From assembly GCA_032164295.1 (NCBI GenBank), contig JAJHTX010000006.1, forward strand, positions 806,001 through 870,000: a stretch of 64,000 nucleotides of DNA. Reading direction: 5' to 3'. A model generated the notes under the pieces. The model made no database searches and was not told where the DNA came from. It saw only the letters and a list, made by a program, of their open reading frames with translations. The translations under genes were made by a program, and so were the position numbers. The DNA is from Inonotus obliquus (lineage: Eukaryota > Basidiomycota > Agaricomycetes > Hymenochaetales > Hymenochaetaceae). This document shows, piece after piece, positions 40,852 to 52,828 of the stretch. The first letter of the stretch is position 1; each line of letters starts with the position of its first letter.

Positions 40852-41619
40852 CGTGTGTATACTAGATCACTGTATTTTACCAGTTTCTTCGATCGGTCAG
40901 ATGTCTTGTCCTGCCCGCCGTGAACGGCTGGCTGTAAAGAATGCGTGTTTCCCAATTGTAATTTGATGAACAATGAGATTCCTTCTCTCCAAGTCTAGTC
41001 TGATAGTTGAGTGACTGTGATTACAATGATTTTTTCGTTAGGGGTCGGAATGCCTGGACATAAGGTAAGGTGAGACAACGCGAAGCAAGGCTGAACCACG
41101 CGAACAGTCAGGTGTTTTACGGCCACAGGGCGAGTACGTTTACGGGTAGGGGGATACATTTGAGTGCGAAGTCTGCCGAGAGAAGAGACGGGTTGGGTGG
41201 GAGGTGCCAATTTTGAGAGAGCTATAAGCAAACTTTGAATGCGCGCGTGTATGTCCGGATTGCTGGTTTTCCCAAATCGGTCAAGATAGAAGAGGGAGAG
41301 TGAGTGATTTGTGAGTATAAGCAAGTAAGCTGTAAGCTTAAAAATTTAATGTACATATCCAATAGAAAGCTTCGTCCTTACGATGAACGAAGTCTTGAGC
41401 TGCAAATTCCAGCGTTATATGATTATGTTATTAGAGATAATATAAAGTACGTCAGGAAGACGTACATGTTTACGGAGATATATAACTTTCAATCGACCTT
41501 CTTGAACTTGTCCATGGTCGAAAGTATTTCCTTAACCGTCTCACCTATTTGAAGCTCATCCGCCAATCCCTCGATAATACCCGGGGTCTGAGTTGGAGCA
41601 AGGGCGGATGAAGGTTTGC
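40852..41619. other. Spacer, no supportable gene
   Basis: It holds the 3' flank of the NTPase gene and AT-rich sequence. A minus-strand frame at 40995-41324 has no recognised domain. Confidence 0.45.
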
Positions 41620-42540
41620 GTTACATGAACTTTCGAGCTCCTCTTTGCAGCTTATTAGGGTATATGTTGGGTGCGACTGGCAATGTACACTTCAGCCCCT
41701 CCACTTGCGGAACCTCTAGATGACTATTACGAAGGATCTCAACGTCAGCATTTGACAATGACAAAGAGGCGAGGTTACTTGCCACTAGTCCTATCTCCAG
41801 TGACCAGCATACCTACACACGGGGATTCACTTCCACGAGTAGCAAGGTGACTCACTTCAGAAGATGACCAGCGGAAGAGGGCACAATTTCGAGATCTAGG
41901 TAGTGGATGACTGTCCTGATGAAAAAATCTTCTCGATAAGTGAGCCTGTGTATCGTACAACACGGGCGCTCTAATCATCTAAGAGCTGGTCGTTCGATCA
42001 GCGCGCTTTGTCGGGCAAAGAAATATGAGGAGCTTACCGCAGAGTCTCGTCATGTTGCTAATCGATCTATAGCCCTTTCAATACAGGTTGTATATATCAT
42101 GGACAATATCCCCCTAGTCTCCGTTACATTCTCTACTTCTTCGGAGACGATTCCCGTTCCTGGTCATTCAAAATCGTAGCGACAGTCATAACCTATCACA
42201 GTGAACAATGTATATTCATATCAAACGTCCGCAACAGAAAAGGCGTGAAGTGACTCACTGAGCAGCGTGGATGCCTGCGAAAGTGAGCATCGCGTCGAGG
42301 TCTTCTTGGAGGTTCACTACGAGATCTGTGGTGCGTGTGGATTGCTGTTTGAGGAGGAGGAGGCTCTGGGAGGATTGGCTGTAGAAACGGTCCTTGCGTT
42401 GTGTTGCGCTCATTTGTTTTATAGCCATCAGGGTTTCGAGACTCTACCTGCTGAGTTTCTGATGCGTGCGACAGTAGAGTCGAGGGTATGAGGAGAGGAG
42501 AATCGAGCTAAGTTTAGATCAAGGCGTCTTGATGTGTTGT
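41620..42540 (-). repeat. Degenerate segment, right copy flanking the NTPase gene
   Basis: This is the counterpart of 36480-37560. The minus-strand small frame starts at ATG 42428 and runs to 42259, where a gtgagt donor follows. Joining to the nearest acceptor near 42193 ends almost at once, so any product would be only about 58 residues, if expressed at all. Confidence 0.55.
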
Positions 42541-43637
42541 TCAGACACGTGGCTATTCCCCGTGTCAGTGATTTCACCGCAGCTAAGCACGGCTCATTCA
42601 GTACGTGAGTTCAGCCTTAAGGGATTTTTGATCCCGTCGACCTCTGGAAGGATCATCGGGGAACCCTGCGGCTTTAGACCCACACTAACCACCCATTTCA
42701 TAAAGAAAGAGGGATCCGCTAGCTGATCTATTTGCATTCTACTTATCAAGTCAAGATGGATGAGACGCCTGAATGCTGCTATTGATTGTAGATCCCAAAC
42801 TGGTCTGCCTGTATATTCTAGATGAGTATCGGCCTGACACGGACATCAGAAACAGCATAAGCCGAAGAAAGAAACGAAGGACCTCACGATCAAGTCTACC
42901 AAGCCGCAGCTGCCCCTATGTACGGTAAAAAAACGCACTTTGGAATGACTCTATGATTCCTTTCCAGCCAGCGCTGCTGCAAACATGTGTCAAAAAAATA
43001 ACGCGCATATTCTCCAGAGACGGTATTCCAGACCAGGAATCTCAATATCAGTCGCTCCTCGCCTGATCGTAACCTTCCACGTTGTCCAGCCGTGAGCGAT
43101 CAGACAAGAGATGCGAACAGAGCCCGAGAAAAATCTCCAATGAAGCTGAGGAGCAGAAGTCGCATGTTCTCTCCCGATGAGGTCGTCATCAGTAAATTCA
43201 TGGTTAGCGAATCACCGCGATGCGGTTCGCGCGGCAGATTATGGAGTGAGCGCTGCAGCTACGCGGTCTGCTTCGACGGACGTACTCTCACACATCTTGA
43301 TTGAAACAAGTGAACAGTACTAGTTGGTGCCTTTAGATGAACATTCTTTGGGTGATGCAGTTGGACTGAGACAGAGGGATTAAGAGGTGAAAGTCGAGGT
43401 GGCATGGCATGTACAGTACTTGAAATACATAAATCGTCGCCTAGAATTAAGGGTATGCTGTGATGTTGTGATGGTGAAGAGAAAGGGCCTAGTTGATGAT
43501 AAATAGTACCGAAATATTTATAATTCCCATGGCAGGAGCTACTTTACACCCTATTTTTTTTTCTCTTTCCGTCTCCCACCATCTCCTTGTCTCTCCTCCT
43601 TTCTCCTCTCAACCAGACGCCAGGCTCGCATTTCAAC
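42541..43637. other. Spacer upstream of the methyltransferase gene
   Basis: No supportable gene. It ends in a pyrimidine-rich leader (about 43549-43620) just before the next start codon. Confidence 0.5.
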
Positions 43638-44712
43638 ATGCCTTCCATCTTTCAGCGTCATCCTCGTTATTCTATCTTCTCTGGCGTCGCTCTCCTTGTC
43701 ACCTTCCTCTTGCTCGCTTCACAGCATGCACCTCCCCCAGCCATCGTTATCGACACTAGTCAGATATCCCTCGCGGAGGAGTTACAGCGTCGTCTCGACT
43801 ATTCAGAGCAGGTCTACCAGAAGATGCTTAACAACAGGGAGCAGCTCATACAGAAGTTCGGTCCAACGCGTGACAAAGTCTTGATGTAAGTCGTACCAAT
43901 GCTTCGCTTTTCGCGCTCGGACGATTCACTGACGTGTCGTGCGTAGGTTCCCGCCTGACAGAGAACCTTGGCCTCCTTACACTGTCTGGGATTTCGTACC
44001 TCCGGCATTCAACTGCCCGCACTCGGTCGAGCGTATTGGTGCTCTTGGTGACGGTGGTAAATGGGTTTGCGGTCTCCAGCGCGTCGCTCGGAAACCAGAC
44101 TGTGTCGTCTATTCCTTCGGCATCAACTACGAGTCGTCTTTCGAAGCTGAAATCCTATCTCGCACGAGCAACTGCGAAGTGTGGGGATATGATTTCTCGG
44201 TTAAATCGTTCGGTCCCGAGGTCCAAGACATCTCCGACCTCCTTAGCCGTGTGCACTTCTTCCCGTACGGCTTGGCAGGGACTAACTCCGAGGGTGAACA
44301 CAAAATGTTCACGCTTCAGAGCTTGATGCAACGGAATGGTCACAAGCACATCGATATCCTCAAAATCGACATTGAGAGCTGGGAGTTCGAGACACTCACT
44401 TCACTCATCAAGCCCTATCTCGAATCAGGTGAACCCCTTCCCTTCGGTCAACTCCAGCTCGAAGTGCACGGTTGGAACAAGAAATTCGAGGAGTTTATCT
44501 CTTGGTGGGAGATGCTCGAGGCTGCGGGCCTCCGTCCGTTTTGGACTGAGCCTAACCTCGTTTATATCAATTATAACCGTGATTCCGAGGCTGCTCTTGC
44601 GGAATATTCGTTCCTCAACATTCGAGGTAACAATGCCTTTATTAGCGACCATGACTTTTACCGACCACGAGGCGATGCGCACGTACCCCCTTCCCCGCGC
44701 ACCCCACATTGA
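43638..44712 (+). CDS. Membrane-anchored methyltransferase-like protein (METTL24 / Methyltransf_22 type)
   Basis: Two exons, 43638-43885 and 43947-44712, give 1,014 nt and 337 residues. A short cytosolic head is followed by a membrane anchor (FSGVALLVTFLLLASQ, about 14-29), making a type II protein of the secretory pathway. A stem helix leads into the methyltransferase fold: RIGALGDGGKWVCG, then VVYSFGINYESSFEAEIL, a VWGYDFSV strand, and the signature HIDILKIDIESWEFETL. QLQLEVHGW and a WWEMLEAAGLRPF helix follow. The layout matches METTL24-like proteins, whose substrates are unknown. It is the last ordinary-looking gene before the kinase array. Confidence 0.85.
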
Positions 44713-45260
44713 CTGAACATTCACTCCAAATGAAAAGAGGGGTTTTTCTTCCCTACTTTTTCCTGCTTCACCAACCTGGCAGGAATTATGGACTTCGGAA
44801 TTTTTGACGGATATATCGTCTAGCGTCCTTGCATCGAGCATTGTCATTCTTTTATATACCTTGGCAATCATGCCTAACTGGATCTCCTCGACGGTAACCC
44901 CATACTCTTATTTTTGCTTCAGCTTCGTTCTTCTTAGTTACTATTCCACCTCTACCGTATCACACCAGGGCCAATCTTACCGTAATCGCATAACTCACGT
45001 CTCCTTCCGCACCTCCTTTTGTCATCCTTTTTCTTTGCTCTTTTTTCTCCTTTTCCGCGTCGTGCCTTATCGACCAGGCTGGAACTTCGAGACTTTCTCA
45101 GACTGTACATATTTATGAGTGCGGTGGAATCGTGGGTAAGCCAACACTGCATTTGACTTACATAATCCTCCGGAAGTTGCCGCTCCCGATCAGTTATATA
45201 TATAAGATTTCAAACTGTTGCGCCAGTTCGTCTATCACCACGCCTTCACATCGATAAATC
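44713..45260. other. Spacer before the kinase array, with a TATA-like site
   Basis: It contains a T/C-rich 3' flank. A TTATATATATAAG element at about 45194-45206 lies some 60 bases before the start of the first kinase and is a likely TATA box. Confidence 0.5.
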
Positions 45261-46287
45261 ATGCAGTTTTTAGCGCAGACTATCGAAGGCTTCTTTTACC
45301 GTCTCATCTCTCCCATTCTTCTCTGCAAAACAAGAGCTCCTCAAGTAGGTCTTGTTCGTGTCAAGATGATCATAACTAACATTCAAGCAGAAGCACGAAA
45401 CCCTCAGTATATCGCACCGTAGTGACGAAGAAATACATAAGCTAACCGATTGGGCCCCGAAAATCGATAGAGGCACATACACACATCCAATGACTGGCAA
45501 ACCTAATCTTGGCCATGTCGCGAAGATAGCTCTAGATGCAGTTGCCAAAAGCTCTTATGTACCTTGCCCTCAGGAACTTCTCTCGGCAGAATTCGTACGA
45601 ACGTATACAGCCATACCGGTCCCAATGCACGAGCGTTTTTTCCGTGGCCCGCTCAGCTTCTACGTGGTCCAGCAATGTATACCCGGTCGAGATTTACTGG
45701 ATGTATGGCCTTATCTGGGCTGGTGGATGCGTCTAAGAGTTGCTCTCACTCTTCGTTTTTACGTTCATGAACTACGTTGCATATCGTCTCGCGCAGGCCC
45801 TCCTCCCTTCCCTGGACCACCTTCGGACGATGGTAAACCAGGGGAATGTGTCGGTCGATTGTTCACCAGTCCGGGAGCTGGTCCTTTCAATACATACCGT
45901 GAGATGTCGAGATGGTACCAAAATCGACTTCTCGTGATGCAGCGATTCTATAAGAACACCCCGGACAGTGCGCCATTCGATGACAACGCTCCTCTCGTAT
46001 TCACACATCAAGATCTACATCCACGGAATATCATTCTTGGCGACGATGGCCAACTCTGGATCATTGACTGGTCCGACGCAGGATGGTATCCATCTTGGTT
46101 CGAGTCTGCAAGTATGACTTTGTTCGCGGAGGGTGACAAGGACACCCCTCCCTCCTGGACTGCGTGGATACCATTTATTGTAGGCCCCTGTGATAAGCCG
46201 GGACAGCTGCCGTTCATACGAGCTATCACTTATTCTCTTGAAGTATTGGTTCCGAATATCATGAATCTGGTGGGTATCATTTCTTGA
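45261..46287 (+). CDS. APH-like kinase, array copy 1
   Basis: Two exons, 45261-45344 and 45391-46287, give 326 residues. The fold is that of aminoglycoside phosphotransferase/choline kinase-type enzymes. A small-lobe strand (VAKIALDAVAKS) carries the likely ATP-binding lysine, followed by helix FVRTYTAIPVP and linker VVQQCIPGRDLLDVWP. The catalytic loop is HQDLHPRNIILGDDGQLW (invariant His, Asp, Asn) and the metal-binding strand IIDWSDAGWYP. The substrate is unknown; fungal members are very diverse and rarely act on antibiotics. The short first exon encodes a hydrophobic N-terminus (GFFYRLISPILLC) that could dock on a membrane. This is the most divergent of the four copies, with LFAEGDKDTPP where the others have MFSDGH. 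Confidence 0.88.
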
Positions 46288-46453
46288 CGTTGACTGCGTA
46301 CTAATTATTTCTTTGAGAAGATCGATTCCGAATAGTCGATGCCGCAGGTGATGGAGAAATAAACATGCTCTTTTATACATTGTTCTCTTTTTTCCGGAGG
46401 TGTATTCGACTTGATATATATTAGAGAAAGATGAGTTACCACCTCTGTCAAAC

Positions 46454-47135
46454 TCAAGTTTGCGCAACTGAAGGGTAAAGAAACCAAGAGTAGAATGTAC
46501 CCTTAATACGTGGCATAGGAAATTTGGAACCAAACTTCTTATGTTCTTCGCCTTCAAAATTCTCGAATGAGTTGGCATCATTACTGTTGACAACCCCCTC
46601 TTCAACTAGTCTATCGAGGACACTAGCGCACCAATGACGGCAACCCTGGCCTTCATCGTTGAAGCTAGTCCAATCAGATACAAGCGCGAAAGGGAATGAT
46701 CGACCATACTTACATGTACTGATCCATAGAATGTTTATCGAAAATAAGGTGCAAGAGCATAGCCGCCGTTGTGTTAGGGGATACCGTTACGTTGAATGGA
46801 GCGAGCCCCAGACTGGGGGATTCCGTATTCGGGTCATATTCTACCAGTGCGACGCCACGCATCAAGCAGCTCTTGTCTGTGTAGGATGGTTGCATGTCTA
46901 TGCGGATGGACTCGGCGCTGTCCGAGACGAGGGAGAGTCGGAAGTGGAAGAATTGACCATCAACGGTCTCGGTTCCGACTACGGATAAGTGGGTGATGGG
47001 CAGAGAGAACCCAGAGGGGCAGTTGTTCAAACTCCTGGAAGGGAAGATGGTGCGCCGCTTGGGAAGGGTGTACCTATGAGCTAGATTGTCAACGACAGTG
47101 CATTCAGTTTATCAGAATTCTACTTACGACGACAT
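46454..47135 (-). CDS. Small DUF7770-like protein, intact copy 1
   Basis: Three exons, 47135-47128, 47073-46714 and 46664-46454, total 579 nt, 192 residues. The first exon codes for only two and two-thirds codons. The protein reads as a compact alpha/beta domain: VDGQFFHFRLSLV, SIRIDMQPSY, GVALVEY, FNVTVSPNTTAAMLLHLIF, MDQYIF, then the strongly patterned GCRHWCASVLDRLVEEGVV and FGSKFPMP. It resembles the fungal family I recall as DUF7770; that name is unverified and no function is known. It faces kinase copy 2 across a 638-base shared upstream region, and tail-to-tail follows kinase copy 1. Confidence 0.8.
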
Positions 47136-47773
47136 CTTCTAGAAAAGGAATGTTGTTGAGGTGAAGAGAGGGGTGAGCCCGTCTGGAACATACACATCGC
47201 ATCGCATCAAAGACACTGGCTCAACTAATAACCACCGAGATCGTTACGGGGCTCGAATCCTGCTCTAATCCACCTGTGGAAGATAGATCACAATTATGAT
47301 TCTTGGCGTGAATAGGCACACATTCCACGCAGACACCACGTGTAGACTAGATGAACAAAGGGAAATGCTTCCGCGGTTTCTCGATGATGGTAGATAGTGC
47401 CAAGGAGTTTACAGACACAATGACTCGGAGCCGCAAGCCAGTGGATAGTAATAGTATCTTCCTCCAGCGTCAATCACCTAGACTGTCGGTGTTCGCAGAT
47501 TGCCTAACCATGGTCCCTCTCCGTACTTACACATATGCAACTCAAAATATTCGAAAAACCACTTCTCTATTCGACTAGGATGGCGGATCTGTCCAGAAAC
47601 TCTGACCACCCCTTGAGTAATGTCAACGTCGGTGTCGGTCCAAATCGTTCATGCCCTTGTGGGTGCGGACAAGACCGAGTGAAGTGCCAAGTATCTTGAG
47701 ATTATATAATCGTGATTAATCGACCTTTTGGGACCGCGTTTGACCTGTTTCCGCCCGTCGTGTACGTTCACAA
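47136..47773. promoter_or_regulatory. Shared divergent region: small gene copy 1 / kinase copy 2
   Basis: A block containing ACCACGTGTAGACTAGATGAAC lies at about 47337-47358. It recurs at about 49610, 52254 and 56302, each time 5' of a small-gene copy or remnant. CACGTG is an E-box core bound by bHLH regulators. An AT-rich ATTATATAATC lies about 70 bases before kinase copy 2. Confidence 0.55.
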
Positions 47774-48806
47774 ATGCAGTCGTTAGCGCAGACTCTCGAA
47801 GGCTTACTCTACCGTCTCATCACTCCTCTGCTTCTATGCAGAAGCAAAGCTCCCCAAGTGGGTTTTCAGCTTGTCGGGAATAACATGACTTACGTTTATA
47901 CAGAAGCAGGATGCCCTGAGTATATCGCATCTAAGTGATGAAGAAATTGTCGAGCGAGCTAGATGGTCCCCAAGGGTTGATAGAGGCACATATATCGATC
48001 AACTCACAGGCCAACCCAATGTCGGCATCGTTGCAAAGATAGCTCCAGATGCTGTTGCAAAGCGCTGTTATGAACCGTGCGCTCAAGAGCTTCTCTCAGC
48101 AGAATTCGTACGGACGTATACAGCCATACCGGTCCCGATGCCCGAACGGACCTGTCGTGGTTCATCCAACTGGTACCTGGTCCAGGAACTCATATCCGGA
48201 CGTGCTTTACTGGACGTGTGGCCTCATCTGCGCTGGTGGATGCGTTTTCGAGTTGCCCTCACTCTTCGTTTTTACGTTCATGAACTACGTTGCATATCGT
48301 CTCGCGCAGGTCCTCCTCCCTTCCCTGGACCGCCCTCGGACGATGGTAAACCAAGGAAATGTCTAGGTCGATTGTTCACTGATCCGGCAGCTGGCCCATT
48401 CGGCTCATACCGTGAGATGTCGAGATGGTATCAAAATAGACTTCTCGTGATGCGGCGATTCTGGAAGAATACCCCGGATAGTGCGCCATTCGATGACAGT
48501 GTGCCTCTCGTATTCACACATCAGGATCTACATCCACGGAATATCATCCTGGGTGATGATGGTCAACTCTGGATCGTTGATTGGTTCCACGCAGGATGGT
48601 ATCCGTCTTGGTTCGAGTCTGCAAGTATGACGATGTTCTCGGATGGTCATTGGGACACCCCTCCCTCCTGGACCGCATGGATACCATTTATCGCGGGTTC
48701 CTGTGATAAGCCAGGACAGTTGCCGTTCATGCGAGCTATCGGTTACACTCTTGAAGTATTAATGCCGGATATCATGAATCTGGTGAGTGTCATTGCTCGA
48801 GATTGA
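47774..48806 (+). CDS. APH-like kinase, array copy 2
   Basis: Exons 47774-47857 and 47904-48806, 328 residues. All catalytic residues of the HQDLHPRN loop are kept. The metal strand reads IVDWFHAGWYP instead of IIDWSDAGWYP; the key aspartate of the IDW/VDW strand is unchanged. It shares CRGSSNWYLVQELI with copy 4 but a nearly identical C-terminal stretch (SDGHWDTPPSWTAW onward) with copy 3. This gives it a patchwork look. Confidence 0.9.
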
Positions 48807-48959
48807 CTGAGTACTGATCATTCTTCTGGGAAGATCGATTCCGATGATTCGGTATCGCAGGTTGCGGAGATGGAGGAATAATCTTCTTGTATACTGAATT
48901 CTCGGACGTGTACATATGTAGCAGAGAAAGAGAGATGACGTGACACCTCTTTCAAGGTT

Positions 48960-49450
48960 CAGACGGGCTCACAGCCTCCCTCCACATTCCATTTCTAGAA
49001 GATGTCATCGTGAGTGTAATACCAATAGACCGAATGCACTGTCGTTCACCACTTTCCCTTAGAGTTTGAACAATTGCTCTGAGTTCTTCCCATCACCCAC
49101 TTATCCGTGGACCGAGACCGTTGATGGTCAATCCTTCCACTTCCGACTCTCCCTCGTCTCGGCCAGCGCCGAGTCCATCCGCATAGACACGCAACCATCC
49201 TACACGATAAAGAGTTTAATGATCTAAACGTGTAAATATGGTCGACCACTCTCCGCTTGTATCTGGAGTAGCTTCAACGATGCCGGCCAGGGTTGCCGCT
49301 ATTTGTGCGATAGTGTCCTCGATACGCTGAAGAGGAGGTTTCAACAGTAGGTTCATAGATTTCTTGAAGTCGAGGAGCACAAGAAATTCGGTTCCAAGTT
49401 TCCTATGCCGATACATTCTATTCTTGAACACTCCCACGTTCATGGTTGGA
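48960..49450 (+). pseudogene. Inverted, broken DUF7770-like copy
   Basis: Unlike all other copies, this one reads on the + strand. The start exon ATGTCATC lies at 49002, VDGQSFHFRLSLVSASAESI near 49110-49170, and the distal exon (FNDAGQGCRYLCDSVLD) near 49267-49318. The middle of exon 2 is deleted, the conserved tryptophan of RHWC is lost, and an in-frame TAG follows at about 49345. It matches the reverse complement of about 55630-56135 very closely, indicating a local inversion. Confidence 0.78.
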
Positions 49451-50655
49451 ACATACATATCATCAAAGACACAGGCTCAATTAATAAATAAATAAATAAA
49501 TAATCACCAAGATCGTTACGGGGCTCTAATCCATTTGTGGAAGATTGAACAGATAACAATTCTTGGCGTGAATAGGCGCGCACGAGTATTCCACACAGAC
49601 ACCACGTGTAGACTAGATGAACAAAGGAAAATGCTTCCGCTCACGCTCAATCATGCTTGATCGTGGTTGGATAGTGCCAAGGAGTTTGCAGACATAATGA
49701 TTCGAAGCCGCATGAGTTGACAAGCCAGTATATATATATCTTCCTCCAGCATCTCACTGAGACTATCAGTGCTCGCAGATTGCCTTAACATGACTCGGCG
49801 GTGCGAGTATGACAGCGGAATAGATCCCATAGTTATTTACAGTGAATCCGGAAAACCTTGTCCCGAGGGTGTACTTACTTATTTTGTGTGCTGATCAAGT
49901 TTAGTAGCTCTTTACAAATGCGGTTACTTCTATCCCCTCCAGTAGGAGCGATCAGCACTTGTATCGTCGCTTTACTGTGACTACGCACTGATGAGATCAG
50001 GCAGAGTCCCTCTTGGACCACAGGGACTCCGACGAATATAAACCATCATCATGAAGAACATGGTAGCAAGTCTTGGAGCACATACCACTAGCATCCCATC
50101 CGGCAGAAGTGTGTAAACTAAATCGACACGACTGAGACGGGATGTAACGTTTCCACTGTGGCTTTGTTGCGGCGGGATCAGTAGAGAGTGGAATGGCCGA
50201 GGGTTGTAATTATTGTGAAGCCTGCCGGTGGTGCAGTCTATGCATCTGTTAGGACTTGTCTCCTAGCTCCGGCTCACTCTCTCGTCTTCTGGGCTGCTCA
50301 TATATCGCCCGGTAGTCGACGAAAAAGAATGTATTGCTTGAGCTACAGTGTATCTTGAGTGAAAGCACCGAGAATTCCTGGCATGACCGACATCCAGGTT
50401 TCCACGCTCCTGCTTAATGCTTACTTCGACTAGGATGGGCGTATCCGTCCAGAAAGTCTGACCATCCCTTGTATGATGCGAACGTCGGTGTCCGTTCGAA
50501 TCGTTCATGGCCCTGTGGCTAGAATGGGAAAGACGGAGTGGATAGAAACTGGAGAGTACTAGTGCCAAGTTATTTGTAATTACATAATCGTGTGCTTATT
50601 CTTTATCGGCAATTAACCTGTTTCCTCTGTTTCCTCCCGCCGTGTACGTACGCTA
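49451..50655. other. Spacer upstream of kinase copy 3
   Basis: It contains an (AATA)n run at about 49480-49502, the CACGTG block near 49610 and a TATATATA run near 49730. The stretch at about 49995-50110 closely matches 53740-53845 upstream of kinase copy 4. No gene is seen. Confidence 0.5.
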
Positions 50656-51688
50656 ATGCAGTGGGCAGGACAGACTCTCGAAGGCTTCATCTACCATCTC
50701 ATCGCTCCGCTGCTTCTATGCAGAAGTAAAGCTCTCCAAGTAGGTCTCTCACTGGTCAGAAGCTACATGACTTACGTTTGCATAGAAGCAGGACGCCCTG
50801 AGTTCATCGCATCTGAGCGATGAAGAAATTGTCGAGCGAGCTAGATGGTCCTTTAAAGTAGATGGGGGTGCATATATCAGTCAATTGACTGGCCAGCCCA
50901 ATAATGGCAGCGTCGCAAAGATAACTCCAGATTCTGTTGCTAAGTGGTCGCATGTTCCATGCACCCAGGAGCTTCTCTCAGCAGAGTTCGTACGAACATA
51001 TACAGCCATACCGGTTCCACTGCCCGAGCGGACTTTCCGTGTACCACTCAGCTGCTACTTGGTCCAGCAGTTCATACCCGGACGTGCATTAATAGACGTG
51101 TGGCCTCATCTGAGCTGGTGGATGCGTTTTCGAGTTGCCCTCACTCTTCGCTTCTATATCTATGAACTACGTTGCATGTCGACTCGCGCAGGTCCTCCTC
51201 CCTTCCCTGGACCACCCTCGGACGATGGAAAACCAAGGAAATGTATTGGTCGCTTGTTCACTGATCCGGCAGCTGGCCCTTTCAGCTCATACCGTGAGAT
51301 GTCGAGATGGTATCAAAATAGACTTCTCGTGATGCGGCGATTCTGGAAGAATACCCCGGACAGTGCTCCATTCGATGACAGCGCACCTCTCGTATTCACA
51401 CATCAGGATCTACATCCACGGAATATTATTTTTGGTGACGATGGCCAACTATGGATCATTGACTGGTCCGACGCAGGATGGTATCCGTCTTGGTTCGAGT
51501 CTGCAAGTATGACGATGTTCTCGGATGGTCATTGGGACACCCCTCCCTCCTGGACCGCATGGATACCATTTATCGCGGGTTCCTGTGATAAGCCAGGACA
51601 GTTGCCGTTCATGCAAGCTATCGGTTACACTCTTGAAGTATTAATGCCGGATATCATGAATCTGGTGAGTGTCAGTGCTCGAGATTGA
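50656..51688 (+). CDS. APH-like kinase, array copy 3
   Basis: Exons 50656-50739 and 50786-51688, 328 residues. The catalytic loop is HQDLHPRNIIFGDD and the metal strand IIDWSDAGWYP, as in copy 1. The region after it is almost identical to copy 2. The N-terminal exon differs most from the others (MQWAGQTLEGFIYHLIAPLL). The tail ends SVSARD versus SVIARD in copy 2. Confidence 0.9.
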
Positions 51689-51839
51689 CTGAGTACTGAT
51701 CATTCTTCTGGGAAGATCGATTCAGGTGAGTCAATATCGCAGGTTGCGGAGATGGAGGAATAATCTTCTTGTGTACTGAATTCTCGGACGTGTACATATG
51801 TAGCAGAGAAAGAGAGATGCCGTGACGCCTCTTTCAGGT

Positions 51840-52140
51840 TCAGCCATGAAGGTGGGAGTATTCGAGAATAGAATCGCTGCATAGTAATTTGGAACCGAAT
51901 TTCTTGTGCTCCTCGACTTCGAGAAGTCTGTGATCCTACTGTCGAAACCCCCTTCTTCAGCGTATCGAGGATACCAGCGCACCAATGACGGCAATACTGG
52001 CCGGCATCGCTGAAGCTAGTCCAATCAGATACAAGCGCGAAAGGGAATGGTCGCCCATAACTATGTGCATGTACTTATCCATGACTTGCTTACTGAAAAT
52101 AAGGTGACAAGAGCATAGCCGCCGTTTGGTACATCAAAGA
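51840..52140 (-). pseudogene. DUF7770-like remnant after kinase copy 3
   Basis: The distal exon is recognisable (reverse strand: FGSKL-type segment, VLDTL and a GQYCRHWCAGIL-like stretch around 51890-52010). A piece of the preceding exon (about 52060-52125) follows. The remainder is missing and the frames do not join, so it is a fragment. Confidence 0.65.
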
Positions 52141-52828
52141 CAAGTACTAGCGCAATTTGAATAATCACCGAGATTGACGGGGCTCAAATCTACTTGTTGT
52201 GGAAGATAGAGCACGATAGTTATTCTTGGCGTGACTCAAATAGGGCGCAGACACCACGTGTAGATTAGATGAACAAAGGGGAAACGCTTCCGCGCCGCGA
52301 TCGTGGTCGGTGGTCGGATTTTATAGACAGCGCCAAGGAGATTACGGGCATAGTGACTCCGAGCCGCATGGATTGAATCGACAAGCCAGTATATATATAT
52401 ATCTTCCTCCAGCATCTATCTACCAGTGCTCGCGGACTGCCTCAAAGTGACTGGGCGGTGCAAGTCTGATCAATAGTGGACGTGATCGTACACTTATTTA
52501 TATTCAATTCGAAAAACCTTGTCCCAAAGGGTGGTACTTCTTTTTTGTGCGCCGAACAAATCTAGTAAGTCTTTATAAATGCGTATAGTAGGAGTGATCA
52601 GCATTTTAATCCGTGCCGCGTTGCTTTTAGTGTGACTACGACTAAGCGCTGATGTGGTATTTGAGTAGACTCTGATTAGCCAATGCTATTTGAAAGCGGA
52701 GCCGCTGGTCACTCGGAATACTTTCACGCTATTTCAATTACAGGGGGTTTGTATGACACATTGCGGAGAATAGATAGGATGAGATGTTCCTTCTTTAGCA
52801 TTCGAGTTCGCGATGCTGAGAGTAGGAA
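52141..52828. other. Unit spacer
   Basis: It contains the CACGTG block near 52254 and a TATATATATA run near 52390. The segment 52140-52624 is homologous to 56140-56642. Confidence 0.55.

Noticed and set aside
40995..41324. Minus-strand frame of 109 codons after the NTPase gene
   Set aside because: No domain, no counterpart in the flanking repeats, and AT-rich surroundings; probably chance.
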